The notes: generated by a model not told the origin, from the letters alone. A stretch of DNA of 64,000 nt from Rhodococcus sp. G-MC3 (GCF_030063335.1 NZ_JASISW010000010.1:62001-126000); one strand, 5' to 3'. Positions 1 to 10,108 are shown, counted from the first letter of the stretch. Made by a program: numbers and translations.

Positions 1-2051
1 CGATGCTGCGATCCGAACCCGGAGAACACCCAGACTGCACCGTTGGATGCAGGCGAATCGGCCGAGAACACGCCCTGGCCGGGCTTACCGGCAGCGATTG
101 CGCGCAGACCGGTGATCGCCTCGGCGCGCGTGGACGCGAGAACCACCGCACGCGAACGACCGTGGTTTCGCTTGGCGAGCGCGCGGCCCACGTCGGCGAG
201 CGGCGTCGTGCTGCCTGCTTCGCTTTCCAGCCAGTCGGCCAGATCCGACGCAGCCCGCTTGCGACGCGAGGGCAGGGCAGCAGAGACAGCAAGCACAACC
301 GTTTCGGACTCAGCTCCTGCCAGAATTTTTTCGGCCTCGGCAACCGGGTCGGTGGTCTCGATCTCCGACACGACCGGCTCCGAAACACGCTCTTCCAGAA
401 CGAGTTCCGATTCAACCGGCTCATCGGCTACGTACTCACGCACAACCACGTGCGCATTGGTACCGCCGAAGCCGAAGCCCGAAATACCCGCGACGGCCTT
501 GCCGGTGTAGCGAGGCCACTCGGCGCCGTCGGGGATGACCTGGAGGTGAGCCTTCTCGAAATCGATGTATGGGTTGGGGCCGACGTAGTTCAGCGACGCA
601 GGCAGACGGTTCTGCTGCATAGCGAGCACGACCTTGATCAAACCTGCTGCGCCAGCGGCAGATTCGAGGTGACCGAAGTTTGTCTTCGCCGAGCCGAGCA
701 GCGCAGGCTTGTCGGCGTCGCGGCCACGTCCGACGACGCGACCGAGAGCATCCGCCTCGATCGGGTCACCGAGAATGGTTCCGGTCCCGTGTGCCTCGAT
801 GTAGTCGACGCCCGAGGGTGCGATGCCGGCGTCGCGGTACGCGAAGCGCAGGGCCTCCGCCTGGGCGTCGGGGCTTGGAGCGAGCAGTCCGTTGGAACGC
901 CCGTCCTGGTTGACGGCCGATCCGGCGACCACGGCAAGGATGTTGTCACCGTCGCGCTCGGCGTCTTCGAGCCGCTTGAGCACCACGAGGCCGCCGCCTT
1001 CGGCGCGGATCATGCCGTTGGCGTCGGACGAGAACGCCTTGATCTTGCCGTCGGGGGCGAGCACACCGGTCTGACCGAAGCCGACGGTGATGGGCGGCGC
1101 GAGCAGCATGTTGACGCCGCCTGCCACGGCGAGGTCGGACTCGCCGGTGCGGAGACTTCGTACTGCCTGGTGCACCGCGACGAGCGAACTCGAGCATGCG
1201 GTGTCCACAGCGATCGACGGGCCGCGGAAGTCGTAGAAGTACGACACACGGTTCGCCACGATTGCCGTCGACGTTCCGGTGAGTGCGTACGGATGCGCGT
1301 TGATGTCGCTGACCGCGAGGAGTTGATAGTCGTTGGACGAGCTACCGATGAACACACCGACCTGCGAACCTTTGATCGAGCTCGCCGGGATGCGTGCGTG
1401 CTCGAGTGCTTCCCAGGTGAGCTCGAGTGCCAACCGTTGCTGCGGATCGACGTTGACGACCTCATTGGGCGACATTGCGAAGAACTCGGCGTCGAATGTC
1501 TTGACGTCGTCGAGGTACCCACCCTTGGTGACAGTGGCGTCGACAGCGGCCTTGATGGCCGGGTCGGAGGTGAATTCTTCCCAGCGGCCCTCGGGGAGGT
1601 CGCGGATGCCATCGCGCCCCTCGCTGAGCAGTGCCCACATTTCTTCCGGCGTCGTGCCGGCGCCGGGGAAACGCGTGGAGACGCCGACGATGGCGATGTC
1701 GTGGGACTCGCCGGACTGAAAACCACGCGTGTAGAACGAGTCGTCGACGGTGCCTTCGGGCTCCTCGGGCTCACCCTCGATGATGATCTTTGCCAGCGAC
1801 GCGATCGTCGGATGCTGATAGACGACCGTCGCTGTCAGCGTGACGCCGACCAGCTCTTCGATCTCGCCCGACAGTGCGACCGCGTCTCGCGAGGACAGCC
1901 CGAACTCTTCCATCGGACGATCGTCGGAGATCAGGTCGACCGACTGCCCGGTGGCGTCGGCCACCCAGTTTCGCAGCCACTCGCGAAGCTGAGCGACCGT
2001 CAGGTCCCCGCCGTCGGCACGTTGGATCTTGTCAGTTTCTTGTTCGGACAT
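1..2051 (-). CDS. pks13: Polyketide synthase Pks13, N-terminal part (runs off the window)
   Basis: This is the N-terminal 683 codons of the mycolic-acid condensing enzyme, which joins two activated fatty chains into the alpha-alkyl beta-keto precursor of mycolates. Visible domains are an N-terminal acyl carrier domain with the GLSS phosphopantetheine site (Ser53), then a ketosynthase at about 117-540 with the active Cys286 in DTACSSS, His421 in EAHGTGT and His461 in NFGHLE. The acyltransferase domain is just starting (VFSGFGSQH) where the window ends. The N-terminal carrier domain is the Pks13 hallmark and accepts meromycolyl-AMP from FadD32, whose gene lies directly upstream, 77 bp away. The start is ATG, reading MSEQETDK. 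Identity is secure; only completeness is unknown. Confidence 0.96.
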   Translation of the reverse strand, partial: MSEQETDKIQRADGGDLTVAQLREWLRNWVADATGQSVDLISDDRPMEEFGLSSRDAVALSGEIEELVGVTLTATVVYQHPTIASLAKIIIEGEPEEPEGTVDDSFYTRGFQSGESHDIAIVGVSTRFPGAGTTPEEMWALLSEGRDGIRDLPEGRWEEFTSDPAIKAAVDATVTKGGYLDDVKTFDAEFFAMSPNEVVNVDPQQRLALELTWEALEHARIPASSIKGSQVGVFIGSSSNDYQLLAVSDINAHPYALTGTSTAIVANRVSYFYDFRGPSIAVDTACSSSLVAVHQAVRSLRTGESDLAVAGGVNMLLAPPITVGFGQTGVLAPDGKIKAFSSDANGMIRAEGGGLVVLKRLEDAERDGDNILAVVAGSAVNQDGRSNGLLAPSPDAQAEALRFAYRDAGIAPSGVDYIEAHGTGTILGDPIEADALGRVVGRGRDADKPALLGSAKTNFGHLESAAGAAGLIKVVLAMQQNRLPASLNYVGPNPYIDFEKAHLQVIPDGAEWPRYTGKAVAGISGFGFGGTNAHVVVREYVADEPVESELVLEERVSEPVVSEIETTDPVAEAEKILAGAESETVVLAVSAALPSRRKRAASDLADWLESEAGSTTPLADVGRALAKRNHGRSRAVVLASTRAEAITGLRAIAAGKPGQGVFSADSPASNGAVWVFSGFGSQH

Positions 2052-2094
2052 CACTCACCAAGTTACGTGTCGAAGGAACATCGAACGCCCTGCA

Positions 2095-2140
2095 CATCAG
2101 TCGGGCTGTACATCAGTCGGGCTGTACGTCAGTCCGGCAG
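2095..2140. repeat. Short tandem repeat between fadD32 and pks13
   Basis: A 16-bp unit (CATCAGTCGGGCTGTA) is present twice in exact tandem at 2095-2126. A degraded third copy runs into the last codons and stop of fadD32. In the direction of transcription it forms most of the short fadD32-pks13 spacer. It was read directly from the sequence; its function is unknown and it may simply be slippage expansion. Confidence 0.8.
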
Positions 2141-4027
2141 TTCCGCGTCGGGAAAGGCCTGCTGTTGATAGCCGCCGCGGAGCGTGCCCTCGATGTAGGC
2201 AGCCTTGCATGCGCGACGGGCGATCTTGCCGCTCGATGTGCGAGGAATGGAGCCAGCGGGAACAAGGAGTACGTCGCGGACGGTGACGCCATGGCGTGCC
2301 GAGATCGCGGTCCGGACTACCTCCGCGATGGGCTCGGGATCTGCCTTGCCTGCCCCGGGTGCACGTTCGGCGACCACAACCAGCTGCTCGGAGCTGTCGT
2401 CCGAATCCTTGGTCAGTGCCGCGCCTGCAAACTCGAAGACGACGTCGGGAAGCTGGTTGAGCGGGACCGCGAACGCGGCGACGAAGCCGGGACGCAATGC
2501 CTTGCTCGATTCCTGCGCCGAGAACTCGAGGTCCTGCGGGTAGTGATTGCGACCGTCGACGATGACGAGATCCTTCACTCGGCCCGTGATGTAGAGCTCG
2601 CCGTCGTGGTAGACGCCGTAGTCGCCGGTACGCATCCAGTTGCCGCCCTCGGGGGCGCCTTCGGCGTGTGAGCCCGACGGGATACGGCTGACGAGCTTGT
2701 TGTGGAACGTTTCGGTGGTTTCGAGCTCACGGCCCCAGTAGCCCCGTCCGATGTTCTCTCCGTGCAGCCAGATCTCACCGACGTGCTCGTCGGCTGCCTC
2801 GGTGGCTGTATCGGAATCGACGATCGCGGCCCACTGGCTTCGGGCGACGGTTCCGGTCGACACCTGAGGGATTGCTCCCACAGCGTCCTTGTCGACGACG
2901 ACGAACTTGCCCGCGTTGAGTTCGGTGCGGTCGACGTAGACGACCTTGGCTTCGTCGGCGTGCTTGCTGGTGGAGACGAAGAGGGTGGCCTCGGCCATGC
3001 CGTATGACGGCTTGATTGCCGACGTGGGGAGTCCGTACGGGCCGAATGCGTCGTTGAACTTCTTCATCGACGTCGTCGTGACAGGCTCGCTGCCGTTGAT
3101 CAGTCCGATGACGTTGGAGAGGTCGAGCTTCTCCCCGTTCTTCGGCAGACCGCGTTGGGCGGCATGCTCGAAGGCGAAGTTCGGGGCTGCGGCGAACGTA
3201 CCTGCACCGTCGGAGACAGCGGCAAGTTCCTTGATCCAGCGCCACGGCCGCTGCACGAATGCACGCGGGCTCATGATGGTGATGTACTTACCGCCCAGTG
3301 CGGGCAGGATGACCGTCAGCAGTCCCATGTCGTGGAACATCGGCAGCCACGTGACGCCGCGCGAGTCCTCGGTGAGCTCCATGCTGTCGACCATCTGTAG
3401 CGCATTGACGCCGACGGCACGGTGAGTGATCTCGACACCGGCGGGCGTACGCGTCGAGCCCGACGTGTACTGCAGGTATGCGACGTCGTCGAGCTTCGCG
3501 TCGGTTTCCACCCAGGTCTCCCCGACGCTGTCGGGGATCGCGTCGACGGCAATGATTCGGGGACGCTCCGCCGCGGGGAGGACGCGGAAGAAGCTTCGGA
3601 CGCCTGCAGCGGAGTTGCTGGCGGTGAGGATTGCCGTCGGCGAGCAGTCGCCGAGCACGGCATGCAGGCGATCGCTGTGGCCGGGCTCGTCCGGGTCGAA
3701 CAGCGGAACGGCAATGGTGCCTGCGTACACGGCACCGAAGAATGCGATGACATAGTCCAGGCCCTGGGGAGCGAGAATCGCGACGCGGTCGCCGGGCTTG
3801 GTCACCTGCTGCAAACGGGCAGCAACTGCGCGGAGTCGGGTTCCGAACTCGGACCAGGTCAGCTCGTGCGCTTCGCCGTCCCGCTCACGCGAGTAATCCA
3901 TGAAACGGTAAGCGAGGGTGTCGGCGTTCTCGGCGACGTTGACCTCGACGTGGCGAACGAGCGTCTTGCCCTCCGCGATGACGATGTGGCCGTTTTCATC
4001 GATGTAGTCATCGAATGTGTGGCTCAT
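2129..4027 (-). CDS. fadD32: Long-chain fatty acyl-AMP ligase FadD32
   Basis: The 632-residue protein activates meromycolic acids as acyl-adenylates and hands them to the N-terminal carrier domain of Pks13. It has the ANL-family P-loop [16 protein letters not shown] at about 187-202. The C-terminal catalytic lysine region [14 protein letters not shown] is intact. Length fits the FadD32 class of fatty acyl-AMP ligases. The start was placed at the ATG ([11 protein letters not shown]) because GGAGGAG lies about 10 bp upstream. A longer in-frame extension of 16 codons lacks a ribosome binding site. It is co-oriented with pks13, and the pair is the conserved mycolate condensation module of mycolata. 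Confidence is high from sequence and context together. Confidence 0.96.
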   Translation of the reverse strand: MSHTFDDYIDENGHIVIAEGKTLVRHVEVNVAENADTLAYRFMDYSRERDGEAHELTWSEFGTRLRAVAARLQQVTKPGDRVAILAPQGLDYVIAFFGAVYAGTIAVPLFDPDEPGHSDRLHAVLGDCSPTAILTASNSAAGVRSFFRVLPAAERPRIIAVDAIPDSVGETWVETDAKLDDVAYLQYTSGSTRTPAGVEITHRAVGVNALQMVDSMELTEDSRGVTWLPMFHDMGLLTVILPALGGKYITIMSPRAFVQRPWRWIKELAAVSDGAGTFAAAPNFAFEHAAQRGLPKNGEKLDLSNVIGLINGSEPVTTTSMKKFNDAFGPYGLPTSAIKPSYGMAEATLFVSTSKHADEAKVVYVDRTELNAGKFVVVDKDAVGAIPQVSTGTVARSQWAAIVDSDTATEAADEHVGEIWLHGENIGRGYWGRELETTETFHNKLVSRIPSGSHAEGAPEGGNWMRTGDYGVYHDGELYITGRVKDLVIVDGRNHYPQDLEFSAQESSKALRPGFVAAFAVPLNQLPDVVFEFAGAALTKDSDDSSEQLVVVAERAPGAGKADPEPIAEVVRTAISARHGVTVRDVLLVPAGSIPRTSSGKIARRACKAAYIEGTLRGGYQQQAFPDAELPD

Positions 4028-4178
4028 TGTGTTCAATCTCCTCCGACCGGAATCCGCGGCTGCTGCACTCTTCAAGGCGAGCGGCCCGCGCCCCGATGTT
4101 TTCTTCGGCTCACGTTGGCCAAACAGCGTGAATATTACTAGCTGGTAGCTATCTCGACGACCACTTCATGTCGTGCGG

Positions 4179-5198
4179 TCACTCGCCTTTCAGTAGCTCG
4201 ATGACCGGTGCGAACGCTTCCATCTGTGTGGGGAAAACCCCGACATAGGACATCGTCGTCTTTTCACGAACGTTACGGATCTGATCTGCGATCTCCTCGT
4301 AGGTTCCGAATGCGAGGTACGGCGACGCCAAGATGTCCTCGACGCTGAGCTTGACGTCCACGTCGACATTCGGGGGGTAGCCGTTGTCCAGCGCCGCCAA
4401 AGCCATCTCGGCCATCTGCTCACGATCGTCGGTGACAACGATGGTGGTGATGGCCCAGTTCAGCTCGATCTCGTCGAACCGGTCGCCAGCCGCCTTGCGG
4501 ATCAGCTCGACCCGCTCGACGGTCTTGTCCAGCGTCATTCCCGACAGCTGGAGCTTGCCGTCCTTGGTGGTGCTCGGAACGACGGAGATGATGTCCGCCC
4601 ACTTTGCCGCGAGAGCCAGCATCCGCGGCCCACCGCCGCCGACACAGATAGGAGGCCGCGGTCCCTGCCTGGGACGTGGGCTGCCCTTGAGACCGGTGAT
4701 CGTGAAGTGCTTGCCCTCGAAATTGCATTCTTTACCGCGAAGCAAGGTATCGAGAATCTCGAGGCTTTCGGCCAGCTTCTCGATACGAACACCGGGACGG
4801 TCGTACGTGATCCCTGCCTTGTCGTACTCGTCGCGCATCCAGCCGGCTCCGAGGCCGAGCTCGAGCCGTCCCCCGGACAGCACGTCGATGGTCGCCGCAT
4901 CCTTCGCCAGGATCGCCGGATGGCGGAACCCGTTGGCGAGAACTGCGGTGCCGAGCCGAATCTTGTCCGTGGCAACCGCGAGCGCGCCGAGGGCTGCAAT
5001 CGGCCCGACCTGGTTGCCCAGGTGATCGGGGATCATGAAGCTGTCGTAGCCGAGCTCCTCGGCCAGCTGCGCGAGCTTGATGAATTTGCGAGCCCCGCCC
5101 TCCTCCGCGTTCCCTTCTCCACCTGCGGCGAAGCGGAACTTGCGCAGCGCCGTGACGTGCCCATCAACGGGCAGATCTGGGGCCTGGGCAGAACACAT
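4179..5198 (-). CDS. LLM-class F420-dependent oxidoreductase
   Basis: The 339-residue TIM-barrel protein belongs to the luciferase-like flavin/F420 family. The family is recognised from the motifs IRLGTAVLANGFRHP, GRLELGLGAGW and PPICVGGGGPR. Such enzymes use F420H2 or FMN for hydride transfer; the substrate cannot be read from the sequence. The start (MCSAQAPDLP) is preceded by GAGGAG about 8 bp upstream. The gene lies between fadD32 and the culp6-like esterase, which are direct neighbours in M. tuberculosis, so its presence in the mycolate block is a lineage-specific arrangement. A role in mycolate or lipid redox chemistry is only an inference from position. Confidence 0.85.
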   Translation of the reverse strand: MCSAQAPDLPVDGHVTALRKFRFAAGGEGNAEEGGARKFIKLAQLAEELGYDSFMIPDHLGNQVGPIAALGALAVATDKIRLGTAVLANGFRHPAILAKDAATIDVLSGGRLELGLGAGWMRDEYDKAGITYDRPGVRIEKLAESLEILDTLLRGKECNFEGKHFTITGLKGSPRPRQGPRPPICVGGGGPRMLALAAKWADIISVVPSTTKDGKLQLSGMTLDKTVERVELIRKAAGDRFDEIELNWAITTIVVTDDREQMAEMALAALDNGYPPNVDVDVKLSVEDILASPYLAFGTYEEIADQIRNVREKTTMSYVGVFPTQMEAFAPVIELLKGE

Positions 5199-5363
5199 GT
5201 ATAGATCTCCTCGGTGCAGGTTCTCGGTACGGTCGGGGCTGGTCCAAGGCGTCACTCTATCTGCTCGCCACGTGGGAATACACCTGGCGGGGGGTACCAA
5301 TACGACCTTTGTGCCGATTCCTCAGAGGCCAACACCGAGCTTGTGAGAATTACTCGCGACGGA

Positions 5364-6329
5364 TCAGGAGTGTGGAATCACCGGCGCCGACTCGATCAGA
5401 CCGGCCGCCCATCCAGCCGTCCACTGTGTCGCCGTCGTGCCTGCATCGTCGACGACGAAGCTGTTGTACGACGCGTGGACGGGGTTCCCGGCAGCGCCGA
5501 CGAGGATGCCGATACTCTGCGGAATATTGCGGAGCGACAACCCTTCCGAAGGTGAAGTACAGATGAGATCGCCCGCCGCGCAGATCTGATTGACCTTGGC
5601 GTCGATCGAACCGAAGCCACCCTGTCGCGGTCCCGTCATGGTGATGCCAGGGAAGTCGAGGCCACCGAGCGCGACCTCCGCGCCGACACCGTCGACGGGC
5701 GGTCCGATGTCGTTGCCCGACGTGCCGTCGCGGCGACCATCGGCAATCAACGTGACCCCGAGAACCTTGTCCGCGGCGACGGGACCGTTGCCGCCGCCGA
5801 TGTCGGCTGCGAGGTCGCCTGCAATGACGGCTCCCTGAGAGAAGCCCGCGATGATGTAGTTGGTGAGGGGGCAGTGCTCGCTGACGCTGGAGAGCTGGGT
5901 TCGTGCGGCAGCGGCACCCTCGGTGCGGCTGTTGTTGTACGACTGCTGCCCGTCTGGCGGGAACGCGATCGGATTGGAGAACTGCGCCACGTACGGCACC
6001 GTATACACCACAGCGCGGCCCGCATCGAACTGCGCTTGCAGAGGCCGCGAGACATTGAGCATCAGAGATATCGGGTTGGCCATCGGGTTGTACGGATCGT
6101 CGTTGGCTGTCGACTCCCACGTCCCGGGGATCGTCATGACGAACACGTCCGCACAATCCGCGGGCTGCGACTGAGGCTGGTCGGGGCCCGGCCCCGGCAG
6201 CGGAGTCGGCACCGGGTTCTCCAGACGCCCGGCAAGGAGATACCACAGCGCCACGATGATCAGTCCGAGGACGACTACAACGGCGAGCAGTTTCGGCAGT
6301 AACCTTCTGCGCTTGGTTCGATTGGCCAT
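5364..6329 (-). CDS. Cutinase-like serine esterase, Culp6/Rv3802c type
   Basis: The 321-residue protein has an N-terminal membrane anchor or signal at about 11-33, then a Pro-rich linker and a cutinase alpha/beta-hydrolase domain. The GFSQG nucleophile elbow places Ser164. Asp254 (GDLIC) and His285 (HASYN) complete the triad. In mycobacteria the orthologue Rv3802c is an essential envelope phospholipase/thioesterase encoded between fadD32 and the antigen 85 genes, exactly the context here. The likely site of action is the periplasmic side of the membrane. It lies 12 bp downstream of the DUF732 lipoprotein gene and is probably co-transcribed with it. Confidence 0.9.
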   Translation of the reverse strand: MANRTKRRRLLPKLLAVVVVLGLIIVALWYLLAGRLENPVPTPLPGPGPDQPQSQPADCADVFVMTIPGTWESTANDDPYNPMANPISLMLNVSRPLQAQFDAGRAVVYTVPYVAQFSNPIAFPPDGQQSYNNSRTEGAAAARTQLSSVSEHCPLTNYIIAGFSQGAVIAGDLAADIGGGNGPVAADKVLGVTLIADGRRDGTSGNDIGPPVDGVGAEVALGGLDFPGITMTGPRQGGFGSIDAKVNQICAAGDLICTSPSEGLSLRNIPQSIGILVGAAGNPVHASYNSFVVDDAGTTATQWTAGWAAGLIESAPVIPHS

Positions 6330-6341
6330 GGCGGTTCGGCG

Positions 6342-6884
6342 TCAGCCCTTGCAGTAGGTGTTCTTAGCGGCGGCGATATATATCTGAGCAGTCTCGCCTG
6401 CTTGTTCAGCGGTGATCTGCGCTCCCGATGCGCTGGCCTCGACACCGACGTTGGCGGTCACGAACGTCGAGATTTCGTCCGGTTGAACACCCTGAGACTG
6501 CGCCGAGCAAATGTAGGTTGCCGTCGACGTCGCGATCTCGCCGTTTCCGGCGACGGTGACACCCTTCGCCTTCAGCTCGGCCAGGAACGCCTGGCCGGTG
6601 GCATCGATCGGCGCCTCGGTGGGGCCCGGGTAGTCCGCGGGTACGGGCTGCGGCTGCTCGGGGGGAGCCGTCGCAGCCTCGCCGGGACTCGTCGCCGGCG
6701 CAGCGGTGGTCGACGACGACGTTGCCGATGCCTCGGCCGAGGTCGACCCAGCCGTCGTGGTGGCAACTGTGGTCGACGGCGATCCGGTGGCTGTGGAATC
6801 GTCGCTACCGCAGGCGACAAGTAGGCCACCGGCCGCAACAGCGAGCATTCCCATTGTCAAAGTTCGGGCTAGAGCTGTCCGCAT
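6342..6884 (-). CDS. DUF732-family lipoprotein
   Basis: The 180-residue protein starts with a lipoprotein signal peptide whose lipobox LVAC places the lipidated Cys25. A Ser/Thr/Ala/Pro-rich linker of about 70 residues follows. The C-terminal domain has the DUF732 pattern, with two cysteines (YICSAQSQG and NTYCKG) expected to pair. The start was set at MRTALARTL because earlier codons would put charged residues ahead of the signal. DUF732 proteins are common small secreted or lipid-anchored proteins in mycolata and have no agreed function. Its position in the mycolyltransferase operon suggests an envelope role, which is inference. Confidence 0.8.
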   Translation of the reverse strand: MRTALARTLTMGMLAVAAGGLLVACGSDDSTATGSPSTTVATTTAGSTSAEASATSSSTTAAPATSPGEAATAPPEQPQPVPADYPGPTEAPIDATGQAFLAELKAKGVTVAGNGEIATSTATYICSAQSQGVQPDEISTFVTANVGVEASASGAQITAEQAGETAQIYIAAAKNTYCKG

Positions 6885-6981
6885 TGAATCCAGTCCTATA
6901 CGTCGAAGGTCAACCGGTGACGGTACAGATGTCCTCTGAGAGGACTCTGAGTACACCTGGGTCACACATCTGGGTCACGAA

Positions 6982-8868
6982 TCAAGGCGCGATGGTGACT
7001 TTGCCGTCCTTGAACGTGATGATGCCGAACTGGAAGTTCTGCTGTACTCCGCCGCCGTCCATGTCGAACTGATCGCTCGTCATGTAGCCGAGCCGTCCAG
7101 CCTCGTAGCCGACGCTCTTCCATGCATCGAAGATCTCGCCGTTGCGGATAGCCCATGCACCGGTCACCGGACTCCAGTAGATGTTGCCGCCTTCGAACTC
7201 GTTGAAGCGGCCGCCGTCTTTGATGGGTCCGAGCTCACTGGTCTTAGGGAAGCCGAGTTGGCCGTTCTCCCAGCCGAGTTGGCCGTACTTGCCGAGGATC
7301 ATTCCCTGTACCGAGTGTGTCCCCAGATCCGGGCTGAAGTACATCGCGCCGATCTCGAAGCCCTGTACGGCTCCCGGCTTCGACGGCGTGGCGACCTCGT
7401 CGAGTGTCGGGTAGCCGAGTGGACCGCCTTCGTAACCCTGACGTGCCCACTCATCGAGAATCGCACCGCGAACAGCGTGCGCTCCGGTCTGCGGGGTGAA
7501 GTAGACCATGCCGTTCTGGAAGGCATTCGCGCGTCCCCGGCCGTCGGGGGTGCCGAACTCACCGGTCTTCGGGAAGCCGAGTGGTCCGCTCGGTCCGCCG
7601 GAGGCCTGGTAGTTGCCGCCGATCGCTCCTGCCACGGCCTGAGCGCCTGCGTCAGGGGAGAAGAAGACTCGTCCGAAGCGGAAGTCCTGCGCCCGGCCAC
7701 CGGCGACGTTGTACTCCGCGGTCAGGCAGTCGCCGAGCCAGGAATTCGCGCCTGCAGTGTTACCGATGGCACCGGACACGCTGCACGACGGCTTGTCGGC
7801 CTCGACGTCGAGTGCGCCTGCGAGTTGCGGCCACAGCTGCTTGAGCTCGAACTGCCAGTACTCCCACGTGTGCAGTCCCGACGGGCGGTACACGACCTTC
7901 GCTGGGATGCCGAGCTTGTTGAGCTTGGTGGCGAAGGTCTGCGATGTGAGGCGCGCCAAAATCTCGAGGCCCATGCCTGCGTAATTGGAACTGACACCGG
8001 GGATGCCCGAGGGCGGATCGTACGGACCCGCTACGCCGTTGCCACTGGAGACGTAGAGGCTGACGCCCTTCAGCTTTTCCGCCAGCAGATACGGGTCGTG
8101 CTCAGCCCACAGGTCGTTGGTGGGTGCGCCCCACATTGCCTTCGAGTCGAATCCGCCTGCGTCCTGCATCGCGTACTGAATCGCCTGCGGCATACCGAGG
8201 GAAGTTGTGGTCAGGATGCCGGACAGCGACCCTGCGAACGCGAAGAAACCCTGGTTGCGCGCGGCCAGCATCATCGCCGACGTGCCGCCCATCGACAGAC
8301 CGACGACACCGCGGGTCTGGTTGGTACGCCAGTCGTTCTCGAGGATCGACGGAAGCTCCTTGGTCAGGAACGTTTCCCACTGATAGTTCTTGCCGTTGTC
8401 CTGGTCGACCCAGTCGGAGTAGAAACTGGACTGGCCACCGATCGGCAGCACGACGTTGACGTTCTTGTCCGCGAAGTAGGACTCGGCGTCCGTTTCGGAC
8501 GTCCAGCCGTTCTCCGTGTCCGTCGCACGAAGTCCGTCGAGCATCCACACCGAGGGGAAGGTTGCCTGCGGGTTGATGTTCCAGTCCCGAGCCAGCAGCA
8601 GCTGCACCTGGATCGGAGTACCCATCGACGGCGATTCGATCCACAGGGCGACCCGGCGATCCGACAGCCAGTCCACCGAGGTGACCTTCGCTGCAGACGG
8701 TGCTTGAGTCGGCGCAGGCTGCGACGCGGGCAGCGGTGCTGCCTGCGCGAGTCCTACCGCGCCGAACGGCGACATCAGAGCGGCAGCGAGTACCACTGCG
8801 GTTGCCGTCCGCCGAGCCTGAATTCTCGCCGTGGAACGCCGGCCGAATCGAGCAAGCCCAGTGCGCAT
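6982..8868 (-). CDS. Mycolyltransferase with C-terminal LGFP repeats (PS1-like)
   Basis: The 628-residue secreted protein joins an antigen 85-type esterase to four LGFP repeats. A long signal peptide ends near AQAAP (residue 45). The alpha/beta-hydrolase domain has Ser192 in GLSMGG, Glu302 and His333 in GLHTWEYW, matching the Ser-Glu-His triad of antigen 85. LGFP repeats (PLGFPKT, PLGYPTL, QLGFPKT, RLGYMTS) fill about residues 390-625 and are thought to tether such proteins to the cell wall. This layout matches corynebacterial PS1/CspA. It should transfer mycolates between trehalose mycolates and arabinogalactan. It is the first of three tandem paralogues. Confidence 0.92.
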   Translation of the reverse strand: MRTGLARFGRRSTARIQARRTATAVVLAAALMSPFGAVGLAQAAPLPASQPAPTQAPSAAKVTSVDWLSDRRVALWIESPSMGTPIQVQLLLARDWNINPQATFPSVWMLDGLRATDTENGWTSETDAESYFADKNVNVVLPIGGQSSFYSDWVDQDNGKNYQWETFLTKELPSILENDWRTNQTRGVVGLSMGGTSAMMLAARNQGFFAFAGSLSGILTTTSLGMPQAIQYAMQDAGGFDSKAMWGAPTNDLWAEHDPYLLAEKLKGVSLYVSSGNGVAGPYDPPSGIPGVSSNYAGMGLEILARLTSQTFATKLNKLGIPAKVVYRPSGLHTWEYWQFELKQLWPQLAGALDVEADKPSCSVSGAIGNTAGANSWLGDCLTAEYNVAGGRAQDFRFGRVFFSPDAGAQAVAGAIGGNYQASGGPSGPLGFPKTGEFGTPDGRGRANAFQNGMVYFTPQTGAHAVRGAILDEWARQGYEGGPLGYPTLDEVATPSKPGAVQGFEIGAMYFSPDLGTHSVQGMILGKYGQLGWENGQLGFPKTSELGPIKDGGRFNEFEGGNIYWSPVTGAWAIRNGEIFDAWKSVGYEAGRLGYMTSDQFDMDGGGVQQNFQFGIITFKDGKVTIAP

Positions 8869-9097
8869 GATGGTGACTCTCTTTCGTTTGCTGCCGTCCG
8901 TGACTCGCCTGCAAGCACGCGAACACAGACTACGTACAGATCTTTTTACACGCGAACGACGCCCTCACGGCCGAGACTCGCTGTGACTGATGGTGCAATT
9001 GTTAATTCGACTACTCGACGAGATTCCCGAACGCACGAGTGCCGCCCTGCAGATGCGGCAGGACGGCATACGTGGATCGAGCAGGTGATTACCGTGC

Positions 9098-10108
9098 TCA
9101 GGCGTTCAGAGCCTCTAGGATCTGGCCGCGAGCCTTGAACAGCTCCGCCGACCAGTAGGGCCATGCGTGGATGCCGTTGGCCGGGAAGTCGAACGTTGCC
9201 GGAATGCCGAGCGTGGCCAGGCGAACCTGGAATGCGCGGCTGTTGGCGAGAGCGAGAGCTTCGAGGGCCATGCCGTTCGCGGTGTTGTAGAAGTCGATGG
9301 GCGCTCGCGGATGGTCGAGCTGGCCGGGCAGACCGCTCGCGGCGGACACGTACAGCGACAGGCCCTTCAGCTGCGGAGCGAAGACGAAGGGATCGTTTCG
9401 CAGCCACGCCGGGCTCCACGGGGGTCCCCACATGGAATCGACGTTGAACCACGACTGCGAGAGCATCGCAACGCGGATGGCTTCACGCATGCCGGGCGCG
9501 GAGATGTTCAGGTAACCCGAGAACGACCCGGCGAACTTGAACTGGTCGCGGTGGTATGCAGCCAGCGTCAGCGCAGCCGAACCACCCATGGAGATACCGG
9601 TAACCGCGTTGTTGGAACGCGAGACGCCGTAGCCCTCTAGGTAGGCGGGCAGATCCTGCGTCAGGAACGTCTCCCACTTGTAGGTGACTTCCTGGCCGTT
9701 CAGGTTCGATGCCGCGTACCAGTCGCTGTAGAAGCTGGCCTGCCCACCGACCGGCATCACGAGTGTGACGTCGTCACCGGCGAACTGGTCCTGGGCGTTG
9801 GTCTCGAACGTCCAGGCGTTGCGGTCGTCGCGTGCGCGGAGTCCGTCGAGCAGGTAGAGGCCTGCGTTGCCGCCGCGTGCTGCCCATTGAACCTGGACCT
9901 TGATCGGACCCATCTCGGACGGAACCCAGATGTCCTCGCGTCCACCGGCCGGGGTCTTGTGCACGATGGCTGCGGGGGCAGCCAAAGCAGTTGCACCGCC
10001 CACGACGCCTGCTGCGATCGGAACGACGAGAGCAGCGGCTCCCACTCCAAGGAGGCGCTGTCGCCATCGAGGAGACAACCTCGGCTTACTGAGGCCAGCA
10101 AATCGCAT
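9098..10108 (-). CDS. Mycolyltransferase, antigen 85 family
   Basis: The 336-residue secreted esterase has a signal peptide ending near ALAAPA. The catalytic Ser173 lies in GISMGGSAA, with Glu283 and His314 (GIHAWPYW) as partners. It is the standalone antigen 85 form without LGFP repeats. Family members catalyse mycolyl transfer onto arabinogalactan and trehalose monomycolate. The start MRFAGLSKPR was chosen because the further upstream in-frame codons encode an Arg-rich stretch unlike a signal peptide. It resembles the next gene closely (shared SFYSDWY/SFYTDWY and SAALTLAAYH segments), so the two arose by duplication. A 338-bp gap separates it from that gene, so it may have its own promoter. 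Confidence 0.92.
   Translation of the reverse strand: MRFAGLSKPRLSPRWRQRLLGVGAAALVVPIAAGVVGGATALAAPAAIVHKTPAGGREDIWVPSEMGPIKVQVQWAARGGNAGLYLLDGLRARDDRNAWTFETNAQDQFAGDDVTLVMPVGGQASFYSDWYAASNLNGQEVTYKWETFLTQDLPAYLEGYGVSRSNNAVTGISMGGSAALTLAAYHRDQFKFAGSFSGYLNISAPGMREAIRVAMLSQSWFNVDSMWGPPWSPAWLRNDPFVFAPQLKGLSLYVSAASGLPGQLDHPRAPIDFYNTANGMALEALALANSRAFQVRLATLGIPATFDFPANGIHAWPYWSAELFKARGQILEALNA

Noticed and set aside
3..2168. A 721-codon plus-strand open frame opposite pks13
   Set aside because: Composition is Arg/Asp/His-rich noise, no ribosome binding site is present, and the minus strand encodes a clear Pks13.
7258..9138. A 626-codon plus-strand open frame opposite the PS1-like mycolyltransferase
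   Set aside because: It is the complement-frame shadow of a well-defined secreted esterase with LGFP repeats in high-GC DNA.
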